From Hydractinia symbiolongicarpus (lineage: Eukaryota; Cnidaria; Hydrozoa; Anthoathecata; Hydractiniidae), in contig NC_079882.1 in NCBI RefSeq assembly GCF_029227915.1, positions 28,884,001 to 28,948,000 of the forward strand: a DNA stretch of 64,000 nt, read 5' to 3'. Positions 11,956 to 23,300 of this stretch are shown here, one piece after another. The position numbers and the translations under genes were made by a program. The notes below the pieces were generated by a model that saw only the letters and a program-made list of their open reading frames with translations, did not search any database and was not told the DNA's origin. Positions within the stretch are counted from its first letter, which is position 1; every line of letters begins with the position of its first letter.

Positions 11956-12620
11956 TCTATACATATTCTTTTATCAGAATTTTTAGCTCCAAACATAACA
12001 GCAAGGCTAAACAGACTTCTTGTGTGTACATCAGAGGAACTGCTGAAAAAACCTATATTTTTTCCATTTGTCTTCAATGGGTTTATGGACTAGTCCATTA
12101 TATTAATACGTGTTTATGTTTGTAAGGGAGTGTGGTGACATTTACTTTTTTTCCTTAAGAATAAGTAATTTACTATATCTCAGTTGCTAACTAACACAAT
12201 GTCTTTTATGGGCCTTTTATTTGGAAAAGACGCTATAGAAAAATAAAAAATGTCTGACAGAAAAAGAGAGGTTAGGTATATAATAAAGCAGATATTGCAG
12301 AATCATTTGTTGAATATCAAGATTTATGCCATCGAGGTGAGAAATATTTCACAAGGGGCAGCAGAGTGGAATATTGCTCACCAAGAGTGAGTTATTAAGT
12401 TATTATAGAATTATTAAGTTAGTGAAGCCATTGCATTTCACTTGTAAGTTTGAGCAAAAAAACGTGGAAACCGGTAGTAATAAATGACGTCTTCTCCTGC
12501 GTGGGTTATTATAAACCACTTGGGATTAAAGTTGCACCAATGGCCTACACCTGCGTTAACTCATATTATTTTTGTTCTTTATATTTTCTCTTTGATTTGA
12601 ATCATTTCTAATGACTAGAT
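11956..12620. other. No gene seen
   Basis: AT-rich spacer. A 45-codon frame starting MSDRKREVRY at 12250 is open but unsupported. Confidence 0.4.
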
Positions 12621-13204
12621 ATAGAGCGCCAATACTGCCTCATACTACTTCCTTATTATGCGAGTTTTTAACAATATGATGCTTTGCCGTTAACACTTTA
12701 ACATTATATTATGACTAGTCGATAAGGCCCGTGGAAAAATTCACTGCGGCGGGATAAAAATGAAAAAGAATCGTCATTTGAATTTTATGACTAGCAACCC
12801 ATCCACAAAAAAAATTGGAACCTTGTTTTCACGTTGCCTCTATTGTGTAGAGCTTAAAACGCTGATCAAGAAAATGTATATGATCATGTGATGAGGGGTT
12901 TTATGAGATATAAGGGTTTAAAAATTTTGCTAACGTCAGCAATGGCTCGTCAAAACCTGAAATGCTTTTTTTTCACCACCTCGTTTCCAAGTTATTTAGT
13001 TTCAAAGTTTTAGGTGCATTGTAATGGCTTCATTAATTTAATATAAGATATATAAGATCGTGAAGTAGTAGAATTGACGTCTCGCCGTAACGTCAGAAAA
13101 TTAAACATATTAGACATGCACTTTTCGGAAGAATCAAAGAAAAATGAAGACATCCACTTTGCCTGTTACAGTCACACAGACACACTCTCCGTATTATTAT
13201 AAGA

Positions 13205-13385
13205 GAAACTGTGGCAAGGTATTGCGATAGCTTGACATTATGATACTTGGCATTATATTATGATAGTTTAGCATTGTATTATGATACTTTGGCATTATGA
13301 TACTTTTGTAATATGATACTTTAATATTACAATAGTTGAAAATTATGATAGTTTGACATTATGATACTTGGACGTTATTATATAG
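13205..13385. repeat. Left subterminal repeats of the transposon
   Basis: Short words of the form TT(T/G)GCATTATGATACTTT, with TAATATGATA variants, repeat 7-8 times. The same words occur in reverse complement at 16410-16530. Such arrays can serve as transposase binding sites; here that role is inference. Confidence 0.8.
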
Positions 13386-13419
13386 ATGATATAAAAAAGT
13401 TAAAAAAGGCTGACAAAAC

Positions 13420-14450
13420 ATGTGTAGAGTGCTACAAAAACTGAATCTAGAGAAAGAGTTGTTTCTAGAGTTTCTACAAGAAAAGATAACTGTCGTCATT
13501 TGTAAGCTAACTTATGCGCAGCTTGGAGTTGTGGATATAACTTTATTTATGAAACTAAGGGTTGAGCGCTTGAAATATGGCAGCGAATCTTTAATGACAG
13601 TATCAGAAACTAAGAAGTATTATAGTTCAAAGAACGTTCTAGAGAATCTCATTAAAAAGGGTTTTACTCTTTGTAAAATAGCTGCTATCCTGTGTGTTTT
13701 AAAGAGAACCATATCGTCATATGGCAGGGTTTCATCTCTTAAGAAGAAGTCTTTCAGAGATAACTGATAAAGAAATTGATTGTGTTATCTCAAACTTGGT
13801 TTAGAAATTCCATGTCATGGAGAATAAATGCTTAATCAGCTATTGAAAGCAAGAGGTTTACATGTACCAAGATTTCGGCTTAGATGAGATTGGTGTGCAA
13901 CCTAGGAAGAAAGGTCGACTTAAAAACAATAAGACTGCCGAAAACCACCTTTGGCATGTAGATACCAATCATAAATTAGTGAAATGGTATTTCGTCGTCT
14001 TTGGGGCTATCGATGGCTTTAGCAGACTTCTTGTATCTTTGAATGTATTATCAATAACAAAGCGGAGTTGTTCTTTTCATCTTTTTTGTCTTTGATGAAG
14101 TGTGATCACTTCACTATGAAATGTTTTACTTCATGGAAGTAAATGATATTTTGGATCCCCTGATCCAATTTATATTTCAGCTCTCCACTACGTTTAAAAT
14201 TACACACATGAAGGACGCTTTGCTAAAACATTGAATACGCAGTATCAAAACTTGACCAATACAGTTATGGGTACCAGGACAATTGAATTGTCCCGTAGAT
14301 GTTGACATTGGAAGGGCTATTATTTTATTTACAAAGCACCTATTGACGAAGGCGTGTCAGATTCATTGAAAATCATTCTGATGGAAACTTTTCCGTTTGA
14401 AACTAACCCTATCAATCATGATATTGACAAATTCATTCCTGTTTAATCCT
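13420..14450 (+). pseudogene. Integrase-core (DDE-like) transposase relic
   Basis: The first frame (13420-13767, 115 residues) ends with a helix-turn-helix-like segment, LIKKGFTLCKIAAILCVLKR, then TIS. After frame changes, 13862-14095 carries the integrase-core signature ENHLWHVDTNHKLVKWYFVV followed by GAIDGFSRLLV, matching the 'LWHxDxNHKLxxW...GxIDGxSR' family with the first catalytic Asp in HVDTN. Downstream, around 14160-14215, DPIYISALHYVF, and near 14245 QNLTNTVMGTRT, correspond to the C-terminal part of the same family. At least three frameshifts or stops break it. The first Met is not trustworthy. The family is recognised from motifs; which named superfamily it belongs to is uncertain. 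Confidence 0.75.
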
Positions 14451-15340
14451 ATTATACCTGAGCTTTTTTGGCCATTGTTACCCTATGGGGATGACAAAGT
14501 GCCCACGGGCCATAAATCCTGAACCACTTGTGCTTAAGTGATGAAACTTGGCTCAGTCGGAGAATTTCTTAATACAAACTCAATCCAGGTAATAAAATAA
14601 TTTGATGATGTCATAGGGATCGGAAATGAAGTCACACATGTGAAAAAACACATTTCATTTTCCCAATTTTTCAGTACGTTTTAATTTCTCACGTGTTACT
14701 AATGATTCTTGCTGGATTTGTGGATTGAATACCAAAATATGTGTTTCACATGAAAAAAATAATTTTAATGACGTCATTGGGATAATAAAAAATGACGTCA
14801 TTTCGGCAAGAAAATTTCTTATTTGAACGATAAAGATAAAAAAGACCCGTCCTAGCAAAAATATTGATGCTCATGTCATTAAACTTGGCATATGTGTAGA
14901 ACAGGGCATTTAAAGACAATAAAGGGAAGGAAAGCAATATAATGACGTCATTGGTATCCGAAATGACGTCGATTTGCTGGATCAATATTTCTTTCAAATC
15001 TAGTCGGTTTTTTCTCCTTAGTAACCATGTATCACCTTAGCAACACCTTGGTTACCACTTAGTAACCAACATACATGTAATAAATATTTATATGCCCAAT
15101 ACAACATCTTATGACATTCTTACTTGAATGTCAACGGTTTTCCAAATTCCAAAAAATTTACCCCTGTCCAAAAAATGCAACACCCCCCGCAAAGCACAAA
15201 ATTTTTTCAATATTTTTTTTTCATCAGAACCCCTAATAAAAGTTAGAAATAGTCCTAAAATTTTAGTATCCAAAGTTATGCCCAGTCAAAGAGTCCGCGG
15301 GTACTTTGTGCCAACACCCCCCAGGTATAATAGGGTTAAC
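14450..15340. repeat. TGACGTCA-palindrome repeat inserted in the transposon
   Basis: Several exact or near TGACGTCA palindromes occur in pairs: AATGACGTCATTGGGATAAT, AATGACGTCATTTCGG and ATGACGTCATTGGTATCCGA followed by ATGACGTCG. The left part carries GTGCCCACGGGCCATAAA and GATGAAACTTGGCTCAG. The block separates the transposase and HECT relics, so it is probably a later insertion. Its exact borders are unclear. Confidence 0.5.
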
Positions 15341-15429
15341 GAACCATTGATGAACATCAAAGATTTATAACTTGATAAATCACTTTTACAATGAAATAAA
15401 AGCCGTGAAAATTAGTTTTAAAAAAGATA

Positions 15430-15800
15430 TTACACTCTTTTTATATAAACAAGTATATGTAAGTATATAAAAAATATGTATGAAAATATATAATATATAT
15501 AAAATATAACCAAAACAAAACGATGAAATAAAAATATTATAACTAGGTCATAGTATTCATTTTGAAAAGCGTAATCGTAAAAGGTAAAAATAAATGTTTT
15601 TAGCAACGGCTTCATTGGTACCGCAAGGAAGTTTTAACTGGCTTATACATGTGTAACCTATTGGATCTGTGGAAGAAAATTTAATTGACGAGTAAATGGT
15701 GAAACCAAGGATAGGCTCATTATCGGCTCCTGTCGCAAAACGTAGTACTTTTTCCAGTCTCATCGACCCACGCCTTCCACCTTGAGAGAAAAAAAAGTGG
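15430..15800 (-). pseudogene. HECT-type E3 ligase C-terminal relic
   Basis: On the minus strand a frame reads LEKVLRFATGADNEPILGF, then SSIKF, then YTCISQLKLP. In another frame it continues with YDYAFQNEYYDLV. This follows the order of the HECT C-lobe: 'FxTGxxxxPxxGF', the 'xTCxxxLxLP' segment that holds the catalytic Cys, then the final helix. I recall the 'G2E3-like' HECT proteins multiplied in cnidarian and fish genomes. The copy is frameshifted and lacks the N-lobe. Its place between the inverted transposon ends, convergent with the transposase, suggests it is element cargo. Confidence 0.6.
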
Positions 15801-16409
15801 ATGCAGATAAAAGTAATCTTAATCCATAAAACAATAAGTGGCTTTTTTGTCCTTTTGACAATAGTACATATTTGAAGACCAAAAAATATGAAAAAACAAT
15901 AATAAAAATAAAGGATTTTGATTGAACTCTCCACAAATGCAAAATGAATTGTAACTTAATATTGCAACTAATAACCTTGAGCAATAGTGATATGTGAAAA
16001 CAGCATAACCCTCTTTTTCCATATTAAGATTTAAGGCCTGCATTCTATAGAACCAATTTTTGTGTCAGCGTTGGCACTTCTGTGCTTTGAGGGTCTGATA
16101 GGTACACAAATTGAGCATTCCATATTTAATTTTTTTAACTGCATTTTCCCGTTACTTGCAGATTTACTTTTTCTGTGAGTTCCAAGATCTAGCTAGAAAG
16201 ATCTTCATTACTTGAATAAATGATGACATCTACATCACTTTTCTCTGCATTCAAAGTGTCAATGAAGTGATTTCCTCTACCGCTGTAGCTGTCATCCTGG
16301 AGATGTGTACAAGTGTTCCCGCGTTCAGACCAAAATGCATTACGATTACTTAAAGAACAAGCCAAAGGGGCAAAAGGGACAGCAGTTCCGCACACTACGT
16401 GCCGAATGA

Positions 16410-16530
16410 ACTATCATGATACCAAACTATCATAATGTCAAATTATCATAATACAAAAGTATCATAATGTCAAATTATTATAATATATTTTCAGACTAAT
16501 ATAACTTAATGCCAAAGTATCATTTTGGTA
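16410..16530. repeat. Right subterminal repeats of the transposon
   Basis: Words such as ACTATCATAATGTCAAATTA and AAAAGTATCATAATGTC repeat here and are the reverse complement of the array at 13205-13385. The outer end of the element follows at 16529-16573. Confidence 0.8.
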
Positions 16531-16577
16531 AAAACTCGCATAATAAGAAAGTAGCATAAGGCAGTATTGGCGTTCCA

Positions 16578-17120
16578 TAACTGAATACAAGGAAACATAT
16601 AATTCAACTGTGCATAATTATAATGGAATGACCGAGAAAACATTAGTTTTACTTACTAAATTATTACCCAAACAGGAAAAAATATAAGTTTTTCGCACGC
16701 TTTCTTAGCCAAACAAAAAAAATACAAGCTTTTTGCACTAAAGCGAAGCAAAGAAAGAATATTGGCTAGCAGAACTGAGAAAAGGAAAAAGTGGTTTCTT
16801 AAAAAAAAAAAATAGCATACATTTGTGCAGATTAGGCAATCAAAATTTTTTAACATCAGTGCCTCCAACACATTTTGCAACATTAGGCGTCAGATGTGCT
16901 AAAGTTTCCTTCTATCTTTTAGCAGGTGAAGCCTTTTTATTCGTTGAAAAAGCGTAAATCATACCTCAGTTTATTACTGAACAAAAAAAAGTTCTGCAAA
17001 TATCTGTAAATTAAGTTTAGAGGAACTATGTTGATTTAAGATAGTCCCTCTGTGATCAAATAACAAGCAAGTGAAAAAAGAAACTATTAATAATCTCCAT
17101 ACAAACATCTCTGTTTATAG
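16578..17120. other. No gene seen
   Basis: AT-rich spacer with homopolymers and no supported coding content. It ends in a good splice acceptor, TCTCTGTTTATAG at 17108-17120. Confidence 0.4.
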
Positions 17121-17258
17121 ATCATATCATGTTTGGTTGCTGGCACACACGGGGCCATAATGACTATTACTTCGGTTTTGGGTTGAATAGGAGCCCTTAC
17201 GTAGGTTTCCTCGAAGAATCACCTGATACAAATGTGCCATACTATGGCTATATACTAG
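17121..17258 (+). CDS. Isolated exon candidate, phase 1-1, extracellular-looking
   Basis: A pyrimidine-rich acceptor ends at 17120, 138 bases stay open, and a consensus donor GTAAGT starts at 17259. The translation includes MFGCWHTRGHNDYYFGFGL and then SPDTNVPYYGYIL, an aromatic, secreted-looking composition with no known domain. Both borders are phase 1, the same as most exons of the FN3-channel gene. If spliced to the exon at 30162 it would read YGYIL-G-HNSKNF without a frame break. The intron would be 12.9 kb and contain the whole nested retrotransposon block. The exon shape is seen; membership of that gene is inference. Confidence 0.5.
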
Positions 17259-18345
17259 GTAAGTTCTCTTTTCCTCGTGTGAAGATATTGAGTTGATTTG
17301 CGCGTGTACAAAATACACATCACAGTGTTAAGCAATTTTTCAAAGAATATAAATTTGTTTGTTTTTCAGATTTTCTTTAAAAAATAATATGCCGATTGCA
17401 CAATCTCTCATAGTGTTTTTTTAAGAAAAAAAGTTTTATTCGCAATCAAACGCATTAGGGATTAGGGATTTTGTTTTATCACCAGAAAAATAAAAATTTT
17501 ATATTAAAGTAAAAAATACCTTTCTTGAATTTTTCGCTCAAAAAAACTCACAGTAACTTACGTTATTTTAATAATAAAAAAAATGATTGACAGTCATATT
17601 TTAAACAGCGCCTTTTTTAGATTGCAAATTAATGCATAATTACCCTTTTTAAAAGGGCAGTTTATTAATTTTTCATTAATTAAAGGAATTCCGAGGTACT
17701 TTTTAACGTTGGACTGGACTTGAAAACTTTAAGGAGGAATTCCCAATGACGTATCCACTTTTTGTCAAAAATTCATGTAACCCCAGATATTGCTCCTCGA
17801 CCACCACTTTGAACTTCTTCTTCGTTACAAAATGCAAACCAGTTCCACTCTTTTTGTGTGGAACGTGACCCTAAGATTTACTTAAGATGTCATTCTGACA
17901 CTAGAATTGACGGCTTTCATAGCCAAAAACACTTAATATCCCTTCACAACGACATTAACATCGTTATCTGCACGAATGATTTTTGTTTAAAAAATACAGT
18001 TAACATTTTATCTTCTTATGTGACCAATAAAAATATTTTTTATATATTAGCAACAGGTGTGTACATGATTTCTTGCTTTGAATTTAAGCTTGGTTTTCAT
18101 TGCGCGCTAACGCAACGATAATCTTGGTGGGCATATTTGTGTTAACGCTGAAAAAAAATCAAAAATTTTTATTTTGATTTTCCCGTTATCGCGATTCTTA
18201 GCAGGTGTCCAATGGGTGCCGACAAAAAATGTTCTGAAAATAAGCAGTTTGTTTTGAACATGAAAGTTTATGTATGTTTCTGTTAAAAATGGCGGACGGA
18301 CAGATCAGAAATGCGTCCCCCCTTTGGCTGTCAGAAGAGGAACTT
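17259..18345. other. No confident gene; weak Cys-rich frame at 17858-18010
   Basis: The frame at 17858-18010 has spaced cysteines (FCVERDP, LRCHSDTR, VICTNDFCLKN) faintly like a small secreted domain, but its splice borders are poor and there is a stop shortly upstream. The rest shows nothing. Confidence 0.3.
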
Positions 18346-18510
18346 TTAGCAGAAGAAGTGAAGTGTTTTTATTGTCCAAAACCGCTTCTTCCTTTTCTGA
18401 ATTTTTCCCATCTTTTCTTCTCTTTTTCTTCGCCTTCTTCGCCTTCTTTGGAATAATAAAAGCAGCAGTAATTTTTTCTTAAGTACAAGTTTGTCCGCCA
18501 TTATGTTTTG
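18346..18510 (-). pseudogene. N-terminal relic of a PIF/Harbinger-like nuclease
   Basis: From an ATG in ATGGCGGAC (about 18502) the minus frame reads MADKLVLKKKLLLLLLFQ, then a run of seven arginines, then basic residues and KKRFWTIKT. 'Leu run, Arg run, RFW' is the start I recall for many cnidarian HARBI1-like transposases. The rest of the nuclease is absent. The longer open frame upstream (to 18729) is repeat-like 5' sequence, not protein. Confidence 0.45.
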
Positions 18511-19029
18511 TGAAAGTGTTAAGATAGAAATAAGTTTAGAGGTTGTTATGTAAAGGGGTGGATCGGACATAGCTATGGCGTACTGGCATAAATATTTTGC
18601 ACTCGAAGTCGGACAACATGCGCATGCCCTCGGCGTATAAAACTGGTTTTCGGAGTCCCCGTTCCTCGCGTCCGGGTTTGATGCTCTTGTTTTTGTGAGA
18701 AAATACAAATGTGGCATTTCATCCTGCAAAATATTTGATTTTTCGTGTCGGTGCTACACCAGTTCTGCTGGAGAACATTAGTTACAAGAGTCCATTGGTA
18801 GGTTCAAAATTTCGCAAAAAAAAAATAATCCAAGTTCAACCTGTAGTAAAGCAATAACTCTTATCCAAATCAGCCAAAAATACCCAAAAATACGTTCACA
18901 CTTCATTTCCAGGCTTTCCTTTCTTTGTTCGATCTCTTCATTTAGCACATTCTCCTTGCAGTTGCTCATGTCCGCCATTTGGGATACTACAAAGGCATAA
19001 AATGTACTCGAATTTAGACTAATTTAGAG

Positions 19030-19332
19030 ATACACACGCTGTTTGTTTCACGAGGGTATTTCACATTAGCTATGCATATCCAGTGCAGGGATCCTGTGTG
19101 CCAATCTCGTTCCCAGAGCTTTTTTTCACTTTATGTATGTTTTGATTTTTTCAAAACCGTTAGCCAGCGCAAGCGTTGTATCAGGGTGTCTATCAAATAT
19201 TGGGAACTGTTTACGCAGTAGATTTTGTGCCATGTTGATGGATTCATCGGTGAGCATTTTGTTTTCCAATATGACGTCTTTCTCCTCAGGTAAAAAACAA
19301 AGTTTCCTCTGGGTTCTTTTCGGTCCTTCCAT
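19030..19332 (-). pseudogene. Ulp1-like (C48) protease relic from a mobile element
   Basis: The minus frame contains MLTDESINMAQNLLRKQFP, which matches the 'WLxDxxINxAQxLLKxQFP' start of a Ulp1-like protease family common in cnidarian mobile elements. About 25 bases after that frame stops, another frame reads TGSLHWICIANV, like the region around the catalytic His of the same family. The gap between them contains GCTCTGGGAACGAGATTG, a dispersed inverted-repeat motif, perhaps an insertion. Catalytic residues cannot be assigned securely. Confidence 0.4.
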
Positions 19333-20230
19333 GGACCTTTTTTGCTTATGATTCGTACTTCGTCATTTTCCTAACAGTCCACCTGTACATCACAATCTTT
19401 TGGCAATGATTGCCTCTACCCCTACAGCGTTTGTGTTTTCATCGTCTTCAAGATTCTCATTTTTAATCTCATTTCATCATGTTCCGTTTCATTAATTCAT
19501 TCATTCGCGATAGCTTTTTAAAATTCTTCATCACTCGATGAATCTAAAAAAAGATGTTTTATAGGACCATTTTTTTCTAATGTAACATAAGAACAAGCAT
19601 TTTTTTTTACAGTTCTAAACTTACCTAACGATATTGGATTAAATTTAACCTCCGCCATCTGGTAAAGAAAAACATTTAGTTGGTAAAAAAACATTCAATC
19701 AGTGAAAATGGAAACCAGAACAAGTACTAACAATAACAGATAATAACAAAAACTGTACTTTCATTAAGTTTTATTAATCAGCCATATATCTTCTTCTTGT
19801 CCTTTCCCCAATCTGTTTACCTCCAACGCCAAAATGAAGGCGAATCGATCGCGAAATGTTTTTAAATGAAATGAAATAAAATTAAAAAAAAAGCACGAGT
19901 TATCAATTTTATATAAATTGCAAATCTCACATTTTTTTACTAAATAGAAAAACCACGTGCGCAAAATTTTATGTTACTGTGTTGCTTTGTTCGGTATTTT
20001 CTCAGTTTGCTCTATGTTCGGCAATTCTCCAGTGCAAGTACGACATGATAAAAAAACCAGAAATTAAAAAAAAGGTTGCGAAGCATTTCGTAAATTGCAA
20101 GCAAAATTAAACTAAAAAATACTTTGTCCCTAGCGCTTCTTGTTTCTTTGGCGCTAACATCTTCCGAAATACATCAAAATTGAATATCATAGCGTAGAAG
20201 AGCCCTGGGGACGAGGTAGGAAAATGAACG
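19333..20230. other. No gene seen; GAGCCCTGGGGACGAGG half-repeat at its right end
   Basis: AT-rich spacer. AGAGCCCTGGGGACGAGG at 20199-20216 is the reverse orientation of the CTCGTTCCCAGAGCT motif at 19106-19120. Whether the two are ends of one 1.1-kb element is uncertain because the Ulp1-like relic appears to cross the left one. Confidence 0.4.
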
Positions 20231-20245
20231 CTCTGCAGAACAATT
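20231..20245. repeat. Left copy of the 15-bp flanking direct repeat
   Basis: CTCTGCAGAACAATT directly precedes the 3' tail of copy 1 (minus strand; AATAAA at about 20262-20267). The same 15 bases stand at 29822-29836, and the bases on either side differ between the two sites. Confidence 0.8.
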
Positions 20246-20395
20246 AGAATCAATGGTGTCTTTATTTCACTAAATAATTTTTTTTACAATACAACACTAA
20301 AGGACGTAGACGTTATACGTGGATAGATAACAAAAAACATTGATAGTTAACATTACTGAACGACACAACATAAACTAAAATATCGATTTAACAGT

Positions 20396-23300
20396 TCAAC
20401 TTTCTCGGATTATTGCTAACTCATTTGTAATCCGCACGTCGTCGTCGCACATGCTACGGACGGAATAGTTTCTGGAACCACGCAGACATAGAATTGCCGA
20501 ACGCACCAAACTAAACGAAATTTTGCGTCTCAGCCACGCTACCACTTCTCCCTTTGTTTCATCTTTTTTTTCCGCGATCATGTCGGCTAGTCTGGATACG
20601 AAAACACTTGTTTCTCGACTCATACCCTCATTGATGCTAAATATCAGAGGTGTAAACGTCCCATGTTCGACGTCTATGATGCGTCTGTTATAAGATTTTT
20701 TTTTCTCTTTTTCTTGAGAAGTAAATAATGAGAATAAACGTTGTCCTCTCTGCCAAAAACTTCTTACACTTATGTCAGCTCTTGCTTCTGCGTCTGTAAC
20801 TGCAGAACGGGGAAAATCAGTTGCTTCAGTGGTCAGGGGAATCAGGGGAGGTTCACAGCGTATGTCCCTGCATACCTCCTGCAATAAGGTAACCATCAGA
20901 TCGCGCAGTTCGTTGTGGCGAATATTCACGAAACCATCAACATGACATGACAATGCATGCTCAATAGAATTTTGTTTGCCACAAGCACAAACTAGTGGCA
21001 ATCCTTTAATGCTCCATCCGTAACGTAAAGAAATACTGTCAAGAAATTCACGCTTATTCAGGCAAAATCCATGGTCTTTTAATGGTAGAGTTGTTAACCA
21101 ACTAGAAGCACCATTCGACCTTGCAATTTCGTTAATTTTGCTTCATCTTGGGATAATCGTGTCGTCACATCTTTTAGCTTGTTTAAATAGAATACATTTC
21201 TTTCCCTGGAAACCTTTGACTTAATTTGTTTGCTCGTCAAAGCACTTGTTGTCACCATCAAGTTTTGATGCTTTATCTCTTTCGTGAGTTCGTTGGTGAC
21301 AAGTTTTGAAAATTCATATTCCATTTTCGAGATCTCAACAACATTTATCAAACCAAGGCCTCCCATTTTCACCGGAAGAGACAACAATACTCTCTCGTCA
21401 TCGCTACATGCCCTTCCATCACATAAGGATGGGATCCATTTTGTGCGAATTACATTTTCTACTGGTTGCAACAACTCCGAAATACCAGGTATTGTACGAA
21501 TATAATAGTTAAATTTATGCCTGTATCCAGATATAAAGGCAGAATAAGCAGCTTGAGGTTGAACCTCTGCAATTGCTGATAAACTCAGCAGTTCGTTCAC
21601 CCATGTATTGACCAAGTCTTCTACGTAACGCTTCTTGTATTTAAGGGAACCAATTGAGGCGCCTAGATGTTTTCTTCCTTCCGATGTTATGTTGATGTTA
21701 AAGCTTTTGAATACCTCACTAGCCAGCTCCTCCTTGTCAGCTTTATCTATCAGCCATGATTTGGACGCTTCTGGATAGTAGCCAATTAACGGGCCCTTTT
21801 CGATAAGCATTTGCCACCAATTTTTTAAGCGGGCTAGCTCGCCCCCAGCACTGATATCATCAGCATAAGCTACATGTTTTACCTCGTGTATCATCAAAAG
21901 TTCTAGCAGTGGGCGAATACCAAGTGCATATATTGCCATCGCTGTAGGATCTTCCTGAGTGGTTCCCTCACAAGACGATATCTCCAGTCCACCAGTAACA
22001 AATAATCTCGCTTGAGTCTGATAGCAGTTGGTAACATAAATAGCTAGTTTCGGATAAATAACTTTCAGATTGTGCAATAAAACTCTTCTGTTCAAACTAT
22101 TAAAAGCATTTGATGCGTCTACTAAAAGTACACCATCAGTTTCTTCATCTTCGAATATATCCTTCATTGCATGAACCGCTGCTTCGCACTCGGAGTCTTG
22201 TCCAGCACATAGTTGGAGATTTCCAGCTGCATCGATAACGTCGCTTTTAACAAGACACATTATGGATTTGCCAATGATTCGTCTTAGTACCTCCCCAATA
22301 CCAATGGGGCGCACACCAGGTGATTTGTCCAAGGGTATGAGGCGACAAGCGGTATAGCATTCTAGAGAATTGTCTCTCTCACTAATTTCTTCCATACACA
22401 AGGTTCTAGTCATTTTAGCGATAGCATTGCATAAATCTGTAGAGTATGAACCAAATGATTTCGACGCCAATATTCTTCTCCACCCATCAGCGTCCAGATT
22501 TGATGGTCCAGCAGCACCTTTCGTTCTCAAGGCAGCCTTTCGTATCGCATCACCGGTTAATTCATTAAATGCAGCACTATCAATCAATTCAACAGGTCCT
22601 TGAAGAAGAAATTCATCAAAACGTTCTTTCGCCGCAGGGTGTTTCATTTTCAAAATTCTTTCAGTATCATCATTAATTTGCAATATGCCCTGTTTTCCTT
22701 CACATGATAGTAGCTTCAATGCCGCGTTCACTTTTCCTGAAAACATCAAATCTCTAAAAGACTTTGCTAGAGATTCTGTCGATCTTTGATTTCTGCCAGC
22801 TATTAGATTTTTTTTAATCGCTCTGGACTCTCTCACAAGTGCATCAAAATCGCCATCTATCCATGATTGCAAACGAATATTCAAGCAATTAGAGTGTTCT
22901 TTTGATATTGATGACCTGCTTGGTTTCTGTAAAAGAAGGGAAGGCATGACCATCAGCGCTTTAATAGCCACATTCCGTAATGCGCTGTTGTTGTTCCATG
23001 AGTCGATAAGTCTCGTGCATTCAGCAATGAATTTCTTTCTTTTCTTTCTTTTCAATTTATTTAAAGTCGATTATTCACATATTTACAATAGTTTCCAAAA
23101 AAAAGTAATTAAGAAAACTAATCTAAATCGATTAAATTTTTTTTTTGTTTACAATTAAATAAAATCATTTTTTTTATATATATAAACAATAATAACAACA
23201 AAGTTCTATAAAGGGACCTTACATTCATCACAGTTACATTTAGATCCGTCCCACATTTTATTCATGCTTTTAAAAACTTTGAGGTTGTCACATCGTTTCA

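Larger units (their letters stand above)
12622..16577 (+). mobile_element. Decayed DNA transposon with integrase-core transposase
   Basis: The two ends face each other. CGCCAATACTGCCTCATACT then CTTATTATGCGAGTTTTTA at 12627-12669 is matched in reverse complement at about 16529-16573. A second inverted layer is made of TTTGACATTATGATACTT-like words at 13205-13385 and 16410-16530. Between the ends lie an integrase-core transposase relic on the plus strand, a HECT-domain relic on the minus strand and a younger repeat at 14450-15340. The element is about 4 kb. I found no convincing target-site duplication. The left end is interrupted between 12715 and 13205 by unrelated sequence. Confidence 0.75.

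Noticed and set aside
11832-12125. 97-codon plus-strand ORF containing VRVSSSYQKRLQALG
   Set aside because: The peptide is encoded by the dispersed SINE-like repeat, and related peptides appear at every copy.
12250-12390. 45-codon ORF starting MSDRKREVRY
   Set aside because: Too short, with no splice borders, no motif and no conservation information.
18346-18729. A 127-residue arginine-rich host protein
   Set aside because: Only the part from the internal MADK onward resembles a Harbinger nuclease start. The upstream part is repeat-like and the downstream part stops at once.
19104-20218. A 1.1-kb transposon bounded by the two CTCGTTCCCAGAGCT motifs
   Set aside because: The Ulp1-like relic seems to cross the left motif (HWICIANV outside, INMAQNLL inside) and no target duplication was found. 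The motifs may be independent fragments.
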